Part shown: positions 36,101 through 44,927 of the stretch, one piece after another
Layout of the letters: every line of letters starts with the position of its first letter
How positions within the stretch are numbered: position 1 is the first letter of the stretch
NCBI GenBank assembly: GCA_017524545.1
Contig: JAFXVN010000007.1
Coordinates: 1-54,170, forward strand
Reading direction: 5' to 3'
From: Bacteroidaceae bacterium
Lineage (GTDB): Bacteria; Bacteroidota; Bacteroidia; Bacteroidales; Bacteroidaceae
DNA: 54,170 nt
Position numbers and translations under genes: made by a program
The notes under the pieces: generated by a model
The model's database searches: none
What the model was told of the DNA's origin: nothing
The model's input: only the letters and a program-made list of their open reading frames with translations

Positions 36101-37141
36101 ATACTTGTCGAAGCTATGCGCTGTTGCAATTGCATTGCTTGGCGTGTTGCTAAAGGTCAGCTCGCCTTCTGACTTGCCGTCGCAATCAGTAGATGCGGAA
36201 GCATAGACCTGACCCTGGCCGAATGCCGCGGGAACAGGGAAGGGGTCGGTGCCAATCGTCTGAACCCAAGCGATACGGCTCTGGTCGTTGTTCAGCTGGT
36301 AGCAGATGCGGCCGTCGGCCAGCTCTTCGAGAGGCACAACGGTTGTAGCAACATTGTTGGTGCTACCCCAGTTGACGGTGACATAGTTGTTGTAGCAGGC
36401 ACCCTTGGGACGATTGGCGTACGGATTTGAATTGTAGGTCTCAACGTCAATGGCAGCCAAGTTGCCTGCGTTACGTGCGATGTTGTAGCTGGCACCAGAA
36501 GAATCGAAGGTGCTGCCATCGCTGACAACCAGACAGTTCACGATGTTGGTGCGCTTCTCAGCCCAACCAACGACACCGCCACAGTTCTGAGTGGTTTCGC
36601 CCATGATGGCAATCTTTGCCAGACAGTCCTCGACGGTACAACCGCCCATACCTACGGCAACGATACCGCCGTGGGTGGCATCGCCTGGCACGGAGCTGTT
36701 GATGGTCACATCAACGTAGCAGCCACGGATGATACCGTAGTTTCGTGCAACGAGACCTGCGGCAAATTTGCTGCTTGTGGTGATTGTACCCTCCACCTTC
36801 AGGTTCTGGATAACAGCACCAAAGCCGGTGTAGCGGAAAAGCGCGGCATTCACGTCTTCCGGGTACATGTTGATTTTGATGGTGTGTCCGGCACCCTCGA
36901 AGGTACCTTGGTACTTGTTGGCTTCCGTACCAATCATCGTACCATCGATGCCTCGGTCAATGTCGGCTGTCAGCACGGCATTGGCATAGACACTGCCATC
37001 ATTCACGAGCTGAGCGAACTCTTCCAAGTCCGCAGCCGAACCAATCTGATAGACACCATCCACTTCGGAAAGCGCCCATGCAGCTGTGGAGACAACGCTC
37101 AGAAGAGCGGTCATACACAGATTCAGTAGTTTTTTACTCAT
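30140..37141 (-). CDS. Giant secreted repeat protein with C-terminal dockerin (copy A)
   Basis: This 2333-aa protein has a signal peptide (MSKKLLNLCMTALLSVV..., cleaved near AWA). Most of it is repeated GLUG/beta-helix-like sequence: lines such as GTFEGAGHTIKINM, FDGQGHTISNFVI and GGVVGWAEK recur from residue ~30 to ~1750. Cys-bearing inserts (CSVCGCFDF, CTNCGN) resemble small metal-binding knuckles. A helical stretch lies near residues 1040-1130. A propeller-like region precedes the end (about 1950-2270). The C-terminus has two EF-hand-type dockerin repeats, DLNGDGKVDIADAVSVLDIM and DLNGDQKVDIADFVAILDIM. It is probably a surface adhesin or scaffold-bound protein; no catalytic motif is seen and no cohesin is in the window. 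Confidence 0.8.
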   Translation of the reverse strand: MSKKLLNLCMTALLSVVSTAAWALSEVDGVYQIGSAADLEEFAQLVNDGSVYANAVLTADIDRGIDGTMIGTEANKYQGTFEGAGHTIKINMYPEDVNAALFRYTGFGAVIQNLKVEGTITTSSKFAAGLVARNYGIIRGCYVDVTINSSVPGDATHGGIVAVGMGGCTVEDCLAKIAIMGETTQNCGGVVGWAEKRTNIVNCLVVSDGSTFDSSGASYNIARNAGNLAAIDVETYNSNPYANRPKGACYNNYVTVNWGSTNNVATTVVPLEELADGRICYQLNNDQSRIAWVQTIGTDPFPVPAAFGQGQVYASASTDCDGKSEGELTFSNTPSNAIATAHSFDKYGVCSVCGCFDFHEFEFDDPNKFDKKDRAVLLRTEEDIDKVEGWNRIAQGFRLNMKMMNDITYIAEEGKYIFNPSDWIDGNFNGGGHTLTIGMVNPGEKAALFPEMDGNIENLILHGTIQTANGRSGSLCGNARNALIRNVYSDVDITSTVVGDNTAGGFFGWMGDQEKTVENCIYAGTFTLPGSEAGARCARVGGFAGWTAAKTYFKNCAILGNIVGAGDQTLDNDTENSQNLARNPGNVVAENVYVVNPIFGNSVSDHDKYTHYENKAGIASGELAFFLNGKQNGLDRFFQLIGTDPEPLPIKKEGAFVYSVAANYSCDGTPIGSDVTYSNNASGAGLIPPHNYVDGWCTNCGNMDEHYLTPVDGWFEVGNGAQLAWWSVYASSHSDACVKLTDDIDMGDYMERFVPAEIYVGTFDGQGHTISNFVIQGEKDFQGLIGVIGNGAVIKNVILDETCEIKGNAFCGVIGGTSGAGDIYIENVGNAGSVTTTNQNAAGILGVDQGGSMTLHIKNCWTTGPIYGGRESGAMCGYSSTASEVINCWSTSYLPQSAIYSNDSFTRGGASVINCYEADIDGVADNKQQHKNPADERRRVNPLALEDLESGALCYNLNGKQFREPAWFQTLDEDDHPYPFDTHGIVIYGAEQYFSVLDDADLEGVAYDIQVYEREAVENVIATQSLIDAWSGTIDALTEAETIPAFADAIEAVYAAKALVEQSAAIYQAYITECERVKAYLAEHTDFEGEARTSLEAYLADEAGEPSDENPLGTFEYIIENHTATSEEIAAETERVTRWLAAAMTGGYMPGTDVSALIANSDFSKGKEGWTDAFCNDFASVQDGEENTFRGVEAWNVEGDMYQTVEGMKPGYYLIGTNAAFRPSNNRYSINYAAGIYANGTFNYFPATCEDYVKVEDAEDGVNCNLSIKSAFDFEIYDDFESTSADQADAVGATLLGYAVQGPTGMAIAAMAGRYEAYTMAYVGEDGKLTIGIKNPGTHYGNDWTGWSAIKVVYCGEAEDAMAGEALDKVLQNMAARAQTIIEYEFDYDNAAAAPNYPEALKNALIDAVAEIDGAETTEAKAAIVAKFSEAFEGIYVGKQAYVQLYKAAETITAFEWGNLELMEKDEETGDWFMIGESVINEADQDILYDAYDDIFDAYQNGTFSAEEAIEAAKLKNLDPAVAEIIPTQDEDGYYLVGNLKQFATYRTIASEVDKYAKAKLTADIDLTGVAMLPIGHNKNENAVHIFAGEFDGQGHALTNVYMRDTYFSGMQEGDPATMFYELQNATVKNLKLTGEFYTSHQFSGPVTRYMSGKSTIDNCQVEVAMHFASNLAGDASSGGLIGYNGSANSLISNCLVNCQLIGEGESPIWYVGGVAGWAASALVIKNTLITSEYINVGAEGDNSQTIARGSGASATNVFVSQYFRGQQGTLVSADQLASGEIAWKLNGSSSENPYWFQTIGEDATPHLFDGPTVYYYAGRYINEKPNIQLNAFAYNVDAKLAGSNVVVSFDLNAEAEAVEVNFYNGEEQVYTAVSNEVFTAGAHKVTVPASELGSEPTALNFKIAVTGKGSLEVSKVGESLKVWGPYGMAINNNPASKGFGQVLIAESYPEEPETGYMSSQKPGAIYAFDPDFQPINAADGTPGFYGGLPIQGETPLVIAGTYKYDLKDLRFTDDGRLFVARASGTSNSSVWEINPENLDEAWKPVFTGGELDEQTGITYVGDEEQNRMALSLAFDGQGEDLKMYVLGAQRSNGDYNITDYNCSIYNLGTATEWTAAPSANFEPLDGVYTKSPVDVGIYEDGQGGLWYIQRRSDVSAEIPAIKHFDAEGNEDYSNTSSTTVGGRIAVTSNGNFLAIPTDNGKVVLYETNYVPMENGKIFLNPKKTFSVGESRITALAFDYADNLYVASASTETFSRYTIPTDNKVVVTPGNGISVGGSIEGDLNGDGKVDIADAVSVLDIMAASGYDAAADLNGDQKVDIADFVAILDIMAQQ

Positions 37142-37215
37142 GGTTGATAAGTTTAGGTTAATAATTAAGGTTAATAATAGTTTTTTTTGTATGCTTTCAG
37201 ATACTGATTGCCAAG

Positions 37216-37246
37216 CAAAGTTAGGCTTTTTTTCCTTTGCCTCAAA
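37216..37246 (-). promoter_or_regulatory. Promoter of giant protein copy A
   Basis: On the minus strand TTTG (37243-37246), a 19-bp spacer and TAACTTTG (37216-37223) match the consensus, 75 bp upstream of the start. Confidence 0.75.
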
Positions 37247-37311
37247 ACATTTTGAAGTTTTTCTTTACATATAATAACATTTTTTTACTTCCATGCTATT
37301 TATTGTAATGC

Positions 37312-37343
37312 AAAAAGCCCCCTGCGGCTGTCCGCAGAGGGCT
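37312..37343 (-). terminator. Rho-independent terminator of giant protein copy B
   Basis: On the minus strand, AGCCCTCTGCGG, a 4-nt loop and CCGCAGGGGGCT are followed by TTTT. It lies 41 bp past the stop of the gene at 37385. Confidence 0.8.
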
Positions 37344-37351
37344 GTGAAGCA

Positions 37352-37380
37352 CTCCCCCAAAGGGGGAGCAGGGAGGGGGC
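37352..37380. repeat. CTCCCCC-GGGGGAG repeat element
   Basis: CTCCCCC-AAA-GGGGGAG (37352-37368) then GGGAGGGGGC. It is the closest intergenic relative of the unit embedded in the comM fragments. Confidence 0.75.
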
Positions 37381-37384
37381 TTGT

Positions 37385-40300
37385 TTATTGCTGTGCCATG
37401 ATGTCGAGGATAGCGACGAAGTCGGCAATGTCAACCTTCTGGTCGCCGTTCAGGTCGGCAGCTGCGTCGTAGCCGCTGGCAGCCATGATGTCGAGAACAG
37501 ACACTGCATCGGCAATGTCAACCTTGCCATCACCGTTGAGGTCGCCCTCAACACTGCCACCTTCGCTGATGCCGTTGCCGGGAGTTACAGCGAGGTTCTC
37601 GTTCCAGCTGGGGATGACGTAGCGGCTCAATGTCTTGCTGCCACTGGAAGCAACATAGAGGTTGCCTGCATAGTCGAATGCCAGACCGGTTACACTGCTC
37701 TCTGTGGTAGAGATGTTGTACTTCGGATCGAGGAAGATACTGCCGTTAGCCATAGGCACGTAGTTGGTCTCGTAGATGACCACCTTGCCACTGCCCATCG
37801 GGATAGCGAGATAAGCACCGTCGAAGGTGACAGCAATCTTACCACTGTACGTGTTGGTCGTGATGTTGCTGTAGTCCTCGTTGCCTTCTGCGTCGAAGTG
37901 CTTGATGGAAGGAATCTCTGCAGAACGTGTGCCTGCGTTCTGGATGAACCAGATACCGCCCTGGCCGTCCTCGCGGATGCCTACGTGTGTGGGAATGGCA
38001 GCGTACTTGCCTTCGAGAGGCTCGTAGATTGCAGAGGGAGCTGCAGCCCATTCCTTGGCAGTGCCGACGTTATAGACAGCGCAGTTGAAGGCTGTGGGAG
38101 CAGCCTCTTCCACACCACCCTGAGCACCGAGAACATACATCCTCAGGTTGTCACCCTCGCCTTCGAGAGCAAGGCTGACAGCGGGACGGTTCTGTTCATC
38201 TTCGCCAACGTATGTGATACCTGTTGCCTCGTCGAGTTCGCCACCCGTGAAGAAGGGCTTCCAAGCCTCGTTGAGGTCGTCGGGGTTAATCTCATATACA
38301 GAGCTGTTGCTGGTGCCGGAAGCACGGGCCACGAAGAGACGGCCGTCCTTAGAGAAGCGGAGGTCCTCGAGGTCGAGCTCGTACTCACCGAAGAGCTTGA
38401 GAGGTGTCTCGCCTGCAATGTCAAGACCGCCATAGTAGGAACCGACAGGCTCGAAGGCAGCGTCGAATGCGAAGAGCGCACCGGGAGTGCCGGTAGAGAA
38501 CATGTTGGCCTTATCCTCTGTGGGACGGCTCTCGGTAACAAGTACCTGACCGAAGCCTGCACTTGCAGGATTATTGTTGATGGCCAGACCGTAAGGAGAG
38601 TTGAACTTGTAGCTCTCGCCCACCTTGAGGACATCGAGAGAACCCTTGCCTGTGACAGCAACCTCATAGCTGAGTGCGGTTGCATCGGCGCCAAGTTTGC
38701 TGGCAGCGACGCTAATCTTGTGAGAGCCTGCTGTGAAGACTTCGTTGGAGACTGCGGTGTAAACCTTGTCCTCACCATCGTAGAAGTTAACAGCAACACT
38801 TTCTGCCTCTGCGTTGAGGTCGAAGCTTACAATAACAGTGCTGCCTGCCAGCTTAGCATCGACATTGTATGCGAAGGCATTGAGCTGGGGATTCGGCTGC
38901 TCGTTGATGTACTGACCGCCGTAGAAGTAAACCACTGCACCTTTGAAGAGCTGAGGAACAGTGTCGGTGCCGAGGGTCTGGAACCATACGGGAGCCTCGC
39001 TCTGGCTGCCGTTGAGCTTGTATGTGAGCTCACCGCTTACCAGCTGCTCTTCTGTAGCCTTTGTGCCGCCTGCCGTGCCGAACTGCTCTACATAGAAGAC
39101 ATTGCTTACTGTGCAGTTGTCCGGGTTACGGCTTACGGTGTAAGTGCTGCTTGAGCTTACAGTGCTGCCCTGAGAGAGAATCAAGGTGTTCTTGACGGTA
39201 GAAGCATTGGTTGACCAACCGATAACGCCACCGCAAGAGGTTGTTGCTTCACCGAACATCGGGCAGTTGACGAGACAGTTGCTGACAACAGTACCAGAAT
39301 CTTCGTTCACACCGATGATACCACCGTGTGTACCGTCGCCCTCAACGGTAGAGTACATCTTCACTGCCACGTCGCAGTTGTCGATAGTACATGTGCCGTA
39401 GGTCTTACCAACGATACCGGCGATGTACTTAGCGCCGCTGTAGTACTCACCTGTCAGCTTGAGGTTCTTGACGGTAGCACCGTCCATGCCGCCGAACAGA
39501 GCTGTACACTCTGAACCATGATTGATATAGACATTGTTGAGAGCATAGCCCTGACCATCGAACGTGCCAAGGAATTTGAAGTCTGTGGTGTTGATGGGCT
39601 CCATAGCGATGCCTGTCATGTCTATGTCGGCTGTGAGCTTTGCCTTGGCGCTATTGTCTGCATAAGAAGCAATAGCACGGAAGGCTGCAAGCTCCTTAGG
39701 AGTAGAGATGAGATAGAAGCCTTCCTCGTCCTTGGCAGGAAGAATGCTCATCACAACCTCGTCTGCCAAAGCAGCGGGAGCGAGAGCCTCTTCTGTGCTG
39801 TACTCGCCATAGAAGTATGCATCGTACATCGCATAATAGATCTCTGAGAGAGTCTGTGTCTCTTCGGAAGTGAAGATGGTCTCACCTGTTTCTATCCATT
39901 CTCCGCTTTCATCGTCCTTCTCAACCAATGCAAGGTTGCCCGATTCGATGCAACCGATACTTTCTGCAGTGTTAAAGAGTGCGATGTAAGCCTGCTTGCC
40001 CTCGTAGATTCTCTGGAAGATGTCCGAGAACGCAGCAGCGAGTTCTGCCTTGGCCTCAACAGTTCCTGCACCAGCCACCTGACCGACGATGTCAGAAAGT
40101 TCTTCCTTCAGTGCTTCGGGGAAGTTTGGACCTGCTGCAGCAGTCTCGTCGGCGGGTTCATAATCGAGGATGGTCTGGGCGCGTGCGCTCATGTTTTCGA
40201 GCACCTGGTCGAGAGCTTCACCAGCCTTTTCTTCGTCGTCGCCGCAGTAAACCACCTTAAGAGCACCCCAGCCTGTCCAGTCGTTACTGTACTTCGTGCC

Positions 40301-43300
40301 AGGATTCTTGATGCCGATGGTCAGCTTGCCATCCTCACCAACATAAGCGATGGTGTAAGCCTGATAGCGGCCTGCATTTGCAGCACAAGCCATACCGGTC
40401 TCGCCATGAACTGCATAGCCGATAAGTTCTGCACCGCCGTCAGCGTTTGTAGAGAAGTTGTCGTCGTAGATAGCAAGGTCGTGAGCGCCTGCACCTTCAA
40501 GGTTACAGTTAACCTGGTCAACAGCTTCCTCTACGGGAACAATATCCTCGACAACTGTGGGGAAGTAGTTGAAGATGCCGTTAGCATAGATACCTGCAGC
40601 ATAGTTGGTGCTGTAGCGGTTGTTGCTGGGACGGAAGGCGCCGTTGATGCCTACCAGATAGTAACCGGGACTCATGTTCTCGATGGTCTGGTACATGTCG
40701 CCTGTCTTATCCCAAGCCTCAACGCCACGAACGGTCTTGCCGTTTTCGTCCTTAATCTGGCCATAACCAGTGCAGAATGCATTCGTCCAATACTCCTTCT
40801 GCTTACTGAAGTCGTAGTTGGGAATCAATGTGCTGACATCTGTGCCAGGAACAACATCACCGGCGATGGCACTTGCGAGCCAAAGCTCAACACGCTCTGT
40901 CTCGGCTGCAATGTCCTCGGCAGAAGCAGTATGGTTTGTAACGATGAAGTCGTAGGTACCAAGCGGGTTCTCGTCGCTGGGCTCTGCATAATCTTCGAGG
41001 TAAACCTCGAGAGCTTCGCGAATTTCACCACCGAAGTCGGTGTGTTCCTCAAGATAAACCTTGATTTCTGCACATTTGTCAATGTAAGCCTGGTAAACAG
41101 CTGCATTCTCTGCAACTGCGGCCTTCTTTGCATTGACAGCGTCGATGGCATCGGCAAGTTCAATGATAGTGGTGGCATCGGTCAGAGCTTCGATGGCTTC
41201 CATGCAGTCGTCAAGTATTGTCTGAGTAGCAACTACGTCCTCGAGTTCATCTTCCTCGAAGCTCCTAATATCGCTTGCCACATCTGCCAGCTCATCCTCG
41301 TTGGATACAGAGAAGTACTGCTTGGCAGCATAGATAACTGTACCGTGAGAGGGGTCGGCGAAGGGATACTGATCCTCGCCAATCGTCTGGTACCAGTAAG
41401 AGGTGCGGAACTGTTCGCCGTTGGCCTTCCATGCCAGAGCACCGCTTGCAAAATCTTCCTCGCTGACAGTGGGTACCTGAGTACCATAGCGAGCATAGCA
41501 GTTGGTGAACTTGACATCGTCGGAGCCATAACGTGCGAAGTAGTGGGCATCGTCCTGAATGCCTTCTACGGAACCGACAGCGAAGCAGTTTGATACTTCG
41601 GCATAGCTACCGAGCCAGCCAGAGAACGAACCGTTCTCCTTCGGGCCATAGACGTTGCCGACCATGCCGCAGTTGTCGATGGTAACGTGGCAAGAGCTGC
41701 TCATCACGCAACCGAACACGCCGGAAGCATTGGGACCGCCGTTTGCCGTAACGTCGCCGCACATCATCACGCCCTTGATGACAACGTGACCAGCCCAAGG
41801 AGCTGTCATACCAACCAGGCCGATATAGCCACGGCCAAGGAGTGAGCAGCTCTCGTCGAGCACTACATTCTTAATATATACGCCCTCGGCTGCGCGTGCG
41901 TCAGCGTCGCTGATGCCGCCAAAGCCCTTAGTGGGCAAGCTGTTCATAACAGCAACGAGACCGACGCCGTTGCCATCAGGCTTATCAACATTGAAGTTGC
42001 TGATGGTGTGGAACTGGCCGTCGAAGTTGCCATAGAAGGGAGCACCTTCTGTACCTACGAGTGCCCAGTCTTCGCTATAGCCGTCCATGTCGATATCGGC
42101 TGTCAGCTTTGCACTGGCATCCAGATGCTTGGATGCATAGTGGCTCCACCAGAGGAGCTGTGCGCCTGTGCCGATTTCGTACCAGCCATCGACGGGAGTC
42201 AGGTAGTCTTCCTGAATGCTGCCGCAGACAGAGCAGAAGCCCTCTTCAAACTGGTGAGGAGGAATAAGACCTGCACCGGAAGGTGTGTTAGAGTAGGTGA
42301 CACTGGTGCCAATGGGAGTGCCGTCGCACTGGTATGCAGAAGAAACAGCATAGACGAGTGCACCTTCCTTCTTGATAGGCATGGGGAAGAGGTCAACGCC
42401 AATCTTCTGGTAGAAGCGCTCAACACCGCCCTGCATACCATTCAGGTAGTAAGCGAGCTGACCGCTCTCAACGCCTGCTTCGCCACCATCAAACTCCTTG
42501 AACTTGTCGGTGTCATCGAAGCCGAAGTCCTGAATGAACCAGACATTCTCGGAGGACACATTGCCTGGGTTACGGCTGACGTTCTTTGAGTCGCCGATGG
42601 CACCATTGAGGGTACCGATGAAGGCACAGTTAGTGAAGTAGGTCTGACCGGTAGCCCAGCCGCAGAATGCAGCGAGACACTCGGTGTTCTCCGTGCCGTT
42701 GATGTTACCTGCATAGATAACATTCTCAACGCGCGTCTTTGACTCGGACACGCCGATGATACCTGCAGAGGTGTTGTCGCCGGCGCGGCTTACATTAAGT
42801 TCGATGTCGGAGAAGACGTTGCGGATAATCACATTGTCGCTATAGGTATGAGAGGTGACGGAGCCAGCAAACTGTCCGCTTGTGGTAATCGAGCCGTGCA
42901 TGATGACATTCTCGAAGATGCCGGTGAACTTGGGGATGAAGGAGGCATTGTTGACCGTCATATCGGCGAGCTCGATGGTGAGTTCGTGACCCTGTCCGTT
43001 GAAGTTGCCGTCAACCCAGTTGGCATCGTTGAAGATAAGCTGATTCGATTCGGGTGCTACCTCGATGTCGTTGACCATCTTCATGTTGAGCTTGAAGCCA
43101 TCGCCTACGCGGTTCCAGCCTTCTGCCAGATAGACATCGGCCGCACTTGTCAACAGGACGGTTCTGTCTGTCGGGTCGAACCTGGTCGGGTCATCGAAGT
43201 CGAAGGCATCGAAGTTAAAGCAGCCGCAATTGGTGCAGATGCCGTACTTGTCGAACTGGTGTTTTGTTGCCACGTCGCGGCCTTCGTTCGAGAAGGTTAA

Positions 43301-44284
43301 ATCGACCACGCTCTTGCCGTCGCAATCGGTATTGCTGGAGGCATATACCTGACCCTCGCCGAATGCTGCTGGCACGGGGAATGGGTCGGTGCCAATGGTC
43401 TGAACCCAGTTAATCTTGCTCTGGTCGGTGTTCAGCTGATAGCAGATGCGGCCGTCGGCGAGATTGTCGTAGCTGACAACGGATGTACCGTTGTTGTTGC
43501 CCCACTGGTTGGTGACATAGTTGTTGAAGTTGGCACCGGCGGGACGGTTGGCATAGATGTCCTCATTGTACTTAGCCAAGTCGAACGTCCTCACGTTGCC
43601 TGCGTTACGGGCGATGTTGGCACTGCCGCCGTTGCTGATGTCGAGCGTGCTGCCATCGCTGATGACGAGGTTGTTCACCGCATTCATCGGATTGTCGAGC
43701 CAACCCACGAGGCCGCCGCAGTTCTGGGTGGTAGCACCCTTGATGACGAACTTGGAAAGGCAGTTCTCGATGAGGAGGCCACGGTTGCCGATAGCAACCA
43801 CGCCGCCATGTGTGGCATCGCCGGCGAAGGAGCTGTTCACGGTTACGTCAACGTAGCAACCGCGAATGACACCGGTACACCAGACAGCGATACCTGCGGC
43901 CAGTTTCTGGTCGGTGGTGATGGTACCCTGTACCTTCAGGTTTTGGACGATGGCATGCACACCGACGTTGCGGAAAAGTGCCGTACCCTGTTTGCCCTGA
44001 GAGTACAAATCGATTGTAATGGTGTGACCCTGGCCGTCGAATGTTCCCTGGAAGTCTTGGCCGTCGCGACCAATCATGGAAACATCACTGGCAGGCTTCA
44101 CTATGTCGGCCGTCAGGACGGCACAGGCATAGGGATTCTCACCATTCACGAGTTCTGCGAAGGCCACCAGGTCTTCGGCAGTACCAATCTGATAGACACC
44201 ATTCACTTCGGAAAGTGCCCATGCAGCTGTGGAGACAACGCTGAACAGCGCAGTCAGACACAGATTCAGTAGTTTTTTACTCAT
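37385..44284 (-). CDS. Giant secreted repeat protein with C-terminal dockerin (copy B)
   Basis: This 2299-aa protein is a paralogue of copy A in tandem and in the same direction. It shares the signal peptide (MSKKLLNLCLTALFSVV), the GLUG/beta-helix repeats (GTFDGQGHTITIDLY, GGLVGWLDN), the CTNCGCFNF and CSVCGS knuckles, the helical segment and the propeller-like region. The dockerin end is almost identical to copy A at DNA level, closer than the middle parts, which suggests recent gene conversion or strong constraint. It has its own promoter and terminator. Calcium-dependent dockerin folding and cell-surface display are family knowledge; the ligand is unknown. Confidence 0.8.
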   Translation of the reverse strand: MSKKLLNLCLTALFSVVSTAAWALSEVNGVYQIGTAEDLVAFAELVNGENPYACAVLTADIVKPASDVSMIGRDGQDFQGTFDGQGHTITIDLYSQGKQGTALFRNVGVHAIVQNLKVQGTITTDQKLAAGIAVWCTGVIRGCYVDVTVNSSFAGDATHGGVVAIGNRGLLIENCLSKFVIKGATTQNCGGLVGWLDNPMNAVNNLVISDGSTLDISNGGSANIARNAGNVRTFDLAKYNEDIYANRPAGANFNNYVTNQWGNNNGTSVVSYDNLADGRICYQLNTDQSKINWVQTIGTDPFPVPAAFGEGQVYASSNTDCDGKSVVDLTFSNEGRDVATKHQFDKYGICTNCGCFNFDAFDFDDPTRFDPTDRTVLLTSAADVYLAEGWNRVGDGFKLNMKMVNDIEVAPESNQLIFNDANWVDGNFNGQGHELTIELADMTVNNASFIPKFTGIFENVIMHGSITTSGQFAGSVTSHTYSDNVIIRNVFSDIELNVSRAGDNTSAGIIGVSESKTRVENVIYAGNINGTENTECLAAFCGWATGQTYFTNCAFIGTLNGAIGDSKNVSRNPGNVSSENVWFIQDFGFDDTDKFKEFDGGEAGVESGQLAYYLNGMQGGVERFYQKIGVDLFPMPIKKEGALVYAVSSAYQCDGTPIGTSVTYSNTPSGAGLIPPHQFEEGFCSVCGSIQEDYLTPVDGWYEIGTGAQLLWWSHYASKHLDASAKLTADIDMDGYSEDWALVGTEGAPFYGNFDGQFHTISNFNVDKPDGNGVGLVAVMNSLPTKGFGGISDADARAAEGVYIKNVVLDESCSLLGRGYIGLVGMTAPWAGHVVIKGVMMCGDVTANGGPNASGVFGCVMSSSCHVTIDNCGMVGNVYGPKENGSFSGWLGSYAEVSNCFAVGSVEGIQDDAHYFARYGSDDVKFTNCYARYGTQVPTVSEEDFASGALAWKANGEQFRTSYWYQTIGEDQYPFADPSHGTVIYAAKQYFSVSNEDELADVASDIRSFEEDELEDVVATQTILDDCMEAIEALTDATTIIELADAIDAVNAKKAAVAENAAVYQAYIDKCAEIKVYLEEHTDFGGEIREALEVYLEDYAEPSDENPLGTYDFIVTNHTASAEDIAAETERVELWLASAIAGDVVPGTDVSTLIPNYDFSKQKEYWTNAFCTGYGQIKDENGKTVRGVEAWDKTGDMYQTIENMSPGYYLVGINGAFRPSNNRYSTNYAAGIYANGIFNYFPTVVEDIVPVEEAVDQVNCNLEGAGAHDLAIYDDNFSTNADGGAELIGYAVHGETGMACAANAGRYQAYTIAYVGEDGKLTIGIKNPGTKYSNDWTGWGALKVVYCGDDEEKAGEALDQVLENMSARAQTILDYEPADETAAAGPNFPEALKEELSDIVGQVAGAGTVEAKAELAAAFSDIFQRIYEGKQAYIALFNTAESIGCIESGNLALVEKDDESGEWIETGETIFTSEETQTLSEIYYAMYDAYFYGEYSTEEALAPAALADEVVMSILPAKDEEGFYLISTPKELAAFRAIASYADNSAKAKLTADIDMTGIAMEPINTTDFKFLGTFDGQGYALNNVYINHGSECTALFGGMDGATVKNLKLTGEYYSGAKYIAGIVGKTYGTCTIDNCDVAVKMYSTVEGDGTHGGIIGVNEDSGTVVSNCLVNCPMFGEATTSCGGVIGWSTNASTVKNTLILSQGSTVSSSSTYTVSRNPDNCTVSNVFYVEQFGTAGGTKATEEQLVSGELTYKLNGSQSEAPVWFQTLGTDTVPQLFKGAVVYFYGGQYINEQPNPQLNAFAYNVDAKLAGSTVIVSFDLNAEAESVAVNFYDGEDKVYTAVSNEVFTAGSHKISVAASKLGADATALSYEVAVTGKGSLDVLKVGESYKFNSPYGLAINNNPASAGFGQVLVTESRPTEDKANMFSTGTPGALFAFDAAFEPVGSYYGGLDIAGETPLKLFGEYELDLEDLRFSKDGRLFVARASGTSNSSVYEINPDDLNEAWKPFFTGGELDEATGITYVGEDEQNRPAVSLALEGEGDNLRMYVLGAQGGVEEAAPTAFNCAVYNVGTAKEWAAAPSAIYEPLEGKYAAIPTHVGIREDGQGGIWFIQNAGTRSAEIPSIKHFDAEGNEDYSNITTNTYSGKIAVTFDGAYLAIPMGSGKVVIYETNYVPMANGSIFLDPKYNISTTESSVTGLAFDYAGNLYVASSGSKTLSRYVIPSWNENLAVTPGNGISEGGSVEGDLNGDGKVDIADAVSVLDIMAASGYDAAADLNGDQKVDIADFVAILDIMAQQ

Positions 44285-44358
44285 AAGATTGTGTTGTTTT
44301 GTTAATAAAAAAGGTTAATTGTATGTTTGTTTTTACACTATTATGGCAATTTGGATAG

Positions 44359-44389
44359 CAAAGTTAACCTTTTTTTCTTTTGCTTCAAA
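44359..44389 (-). promoter_or_regulatory. Promoter of giant protein copy B
   Basis: On the minus strand TTTG (44386-44389), a 19-bp spacer and TAACTTTG (44359-44366) repeat the layout and distance of the copy A promoter, 75 bp upstream of the start. Confidence 0.75.
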
Positions 44390-44449
44390 ACTTTTCACAC
44401 TTTTTCTTTAAGCGCGATGCACTTTTGACAAAAAAAACACACATATAAA

Positions 44450-44471
44450 CCCTTTGCCACAAGACAAAGGG
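44450..44471 (-). terminator. Weak hairpin after coaD
   Basis: CCCTTTG (44450-44456) pairs with CAAAGGG (44465-44471) across 8 nt, 17 bp past the coaD stop. There is no clear T-run. Confidence 0.4.
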
Positions 44472-44488
44472 GAAAAGGAAAGTGCATA

Positions 44489-44926
44489 CTAAGGCAAGAA
44501 CGACGAGATGTCGTGCCCGAAGTGCGCAAGCTCGCGACAAACCGAGCTGCTAAGGCTCGCTAACTGCGGAGAAGCAGGCAGCAGGATGGTCTCGATGCCC
44601 GTAAGCTGGCGGTTAACGTCCGCCATCTGCATCTCGTACTCAAAGTCAGCCGCGGTGCGCACGCCACGAATAATGGCAGCAGCACCAAGTTCCTTGGCAA
44701 AATCGACAGTCAGCCCTGTGTAGCTCTCCACTCTGACGCACGGCTCGTCCTTGTACAGTTTCCGAATGGCTTCAACACGCTCCTCGACAGACTTCCAGCC
44801 CGTCTTCTGCTCGTTATAGCCAACGGCGATAACGACCTCACCGAACAGCCCCAGCGCCCGCTTCACAATATCCGCGTGCCCCAACGTAAACGGGTCGAAA
44901 GACCCTGGATACAAAACTTTCTGCAT
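44489..44926 (-). CDS. coaD: Phosphopantetheine adenylyltransferase
   Basis: Start ATG 44926 gives 145 aa, a normal length for CoaD; the longer frame from 44959 overlaps the toxin gene. The family motifs are VLYPGSFDPFTLGHADI (nucleotide-binding H/TxGH) near the start, IIRGVRTAADFEYEMQMADV in the middle and LASLSSSVCRELA near the end. The enzyme transfers AMP from ATP to 4'-phosphopantetheine in coenzyme A synthesis and is essential in most bacteria. The start lies 1 nt after the toxin stop, so the two are translated together. Confidence 0.95.
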   Translation of the reverse strand: MQKVLYPGSFDPFTLGHADIVKRALGLFGEVVIAVGYNEQKTGWKSVEERVEAIRKLYKDEPCVRVESYTGLTVDFAKELGAAAIIRGVRTAADFEYEMQMADVNRQLTGIETILLPASPQLASLSSSVCRELAHFGHDISSFLP

Positions 44927-44927
44927 A

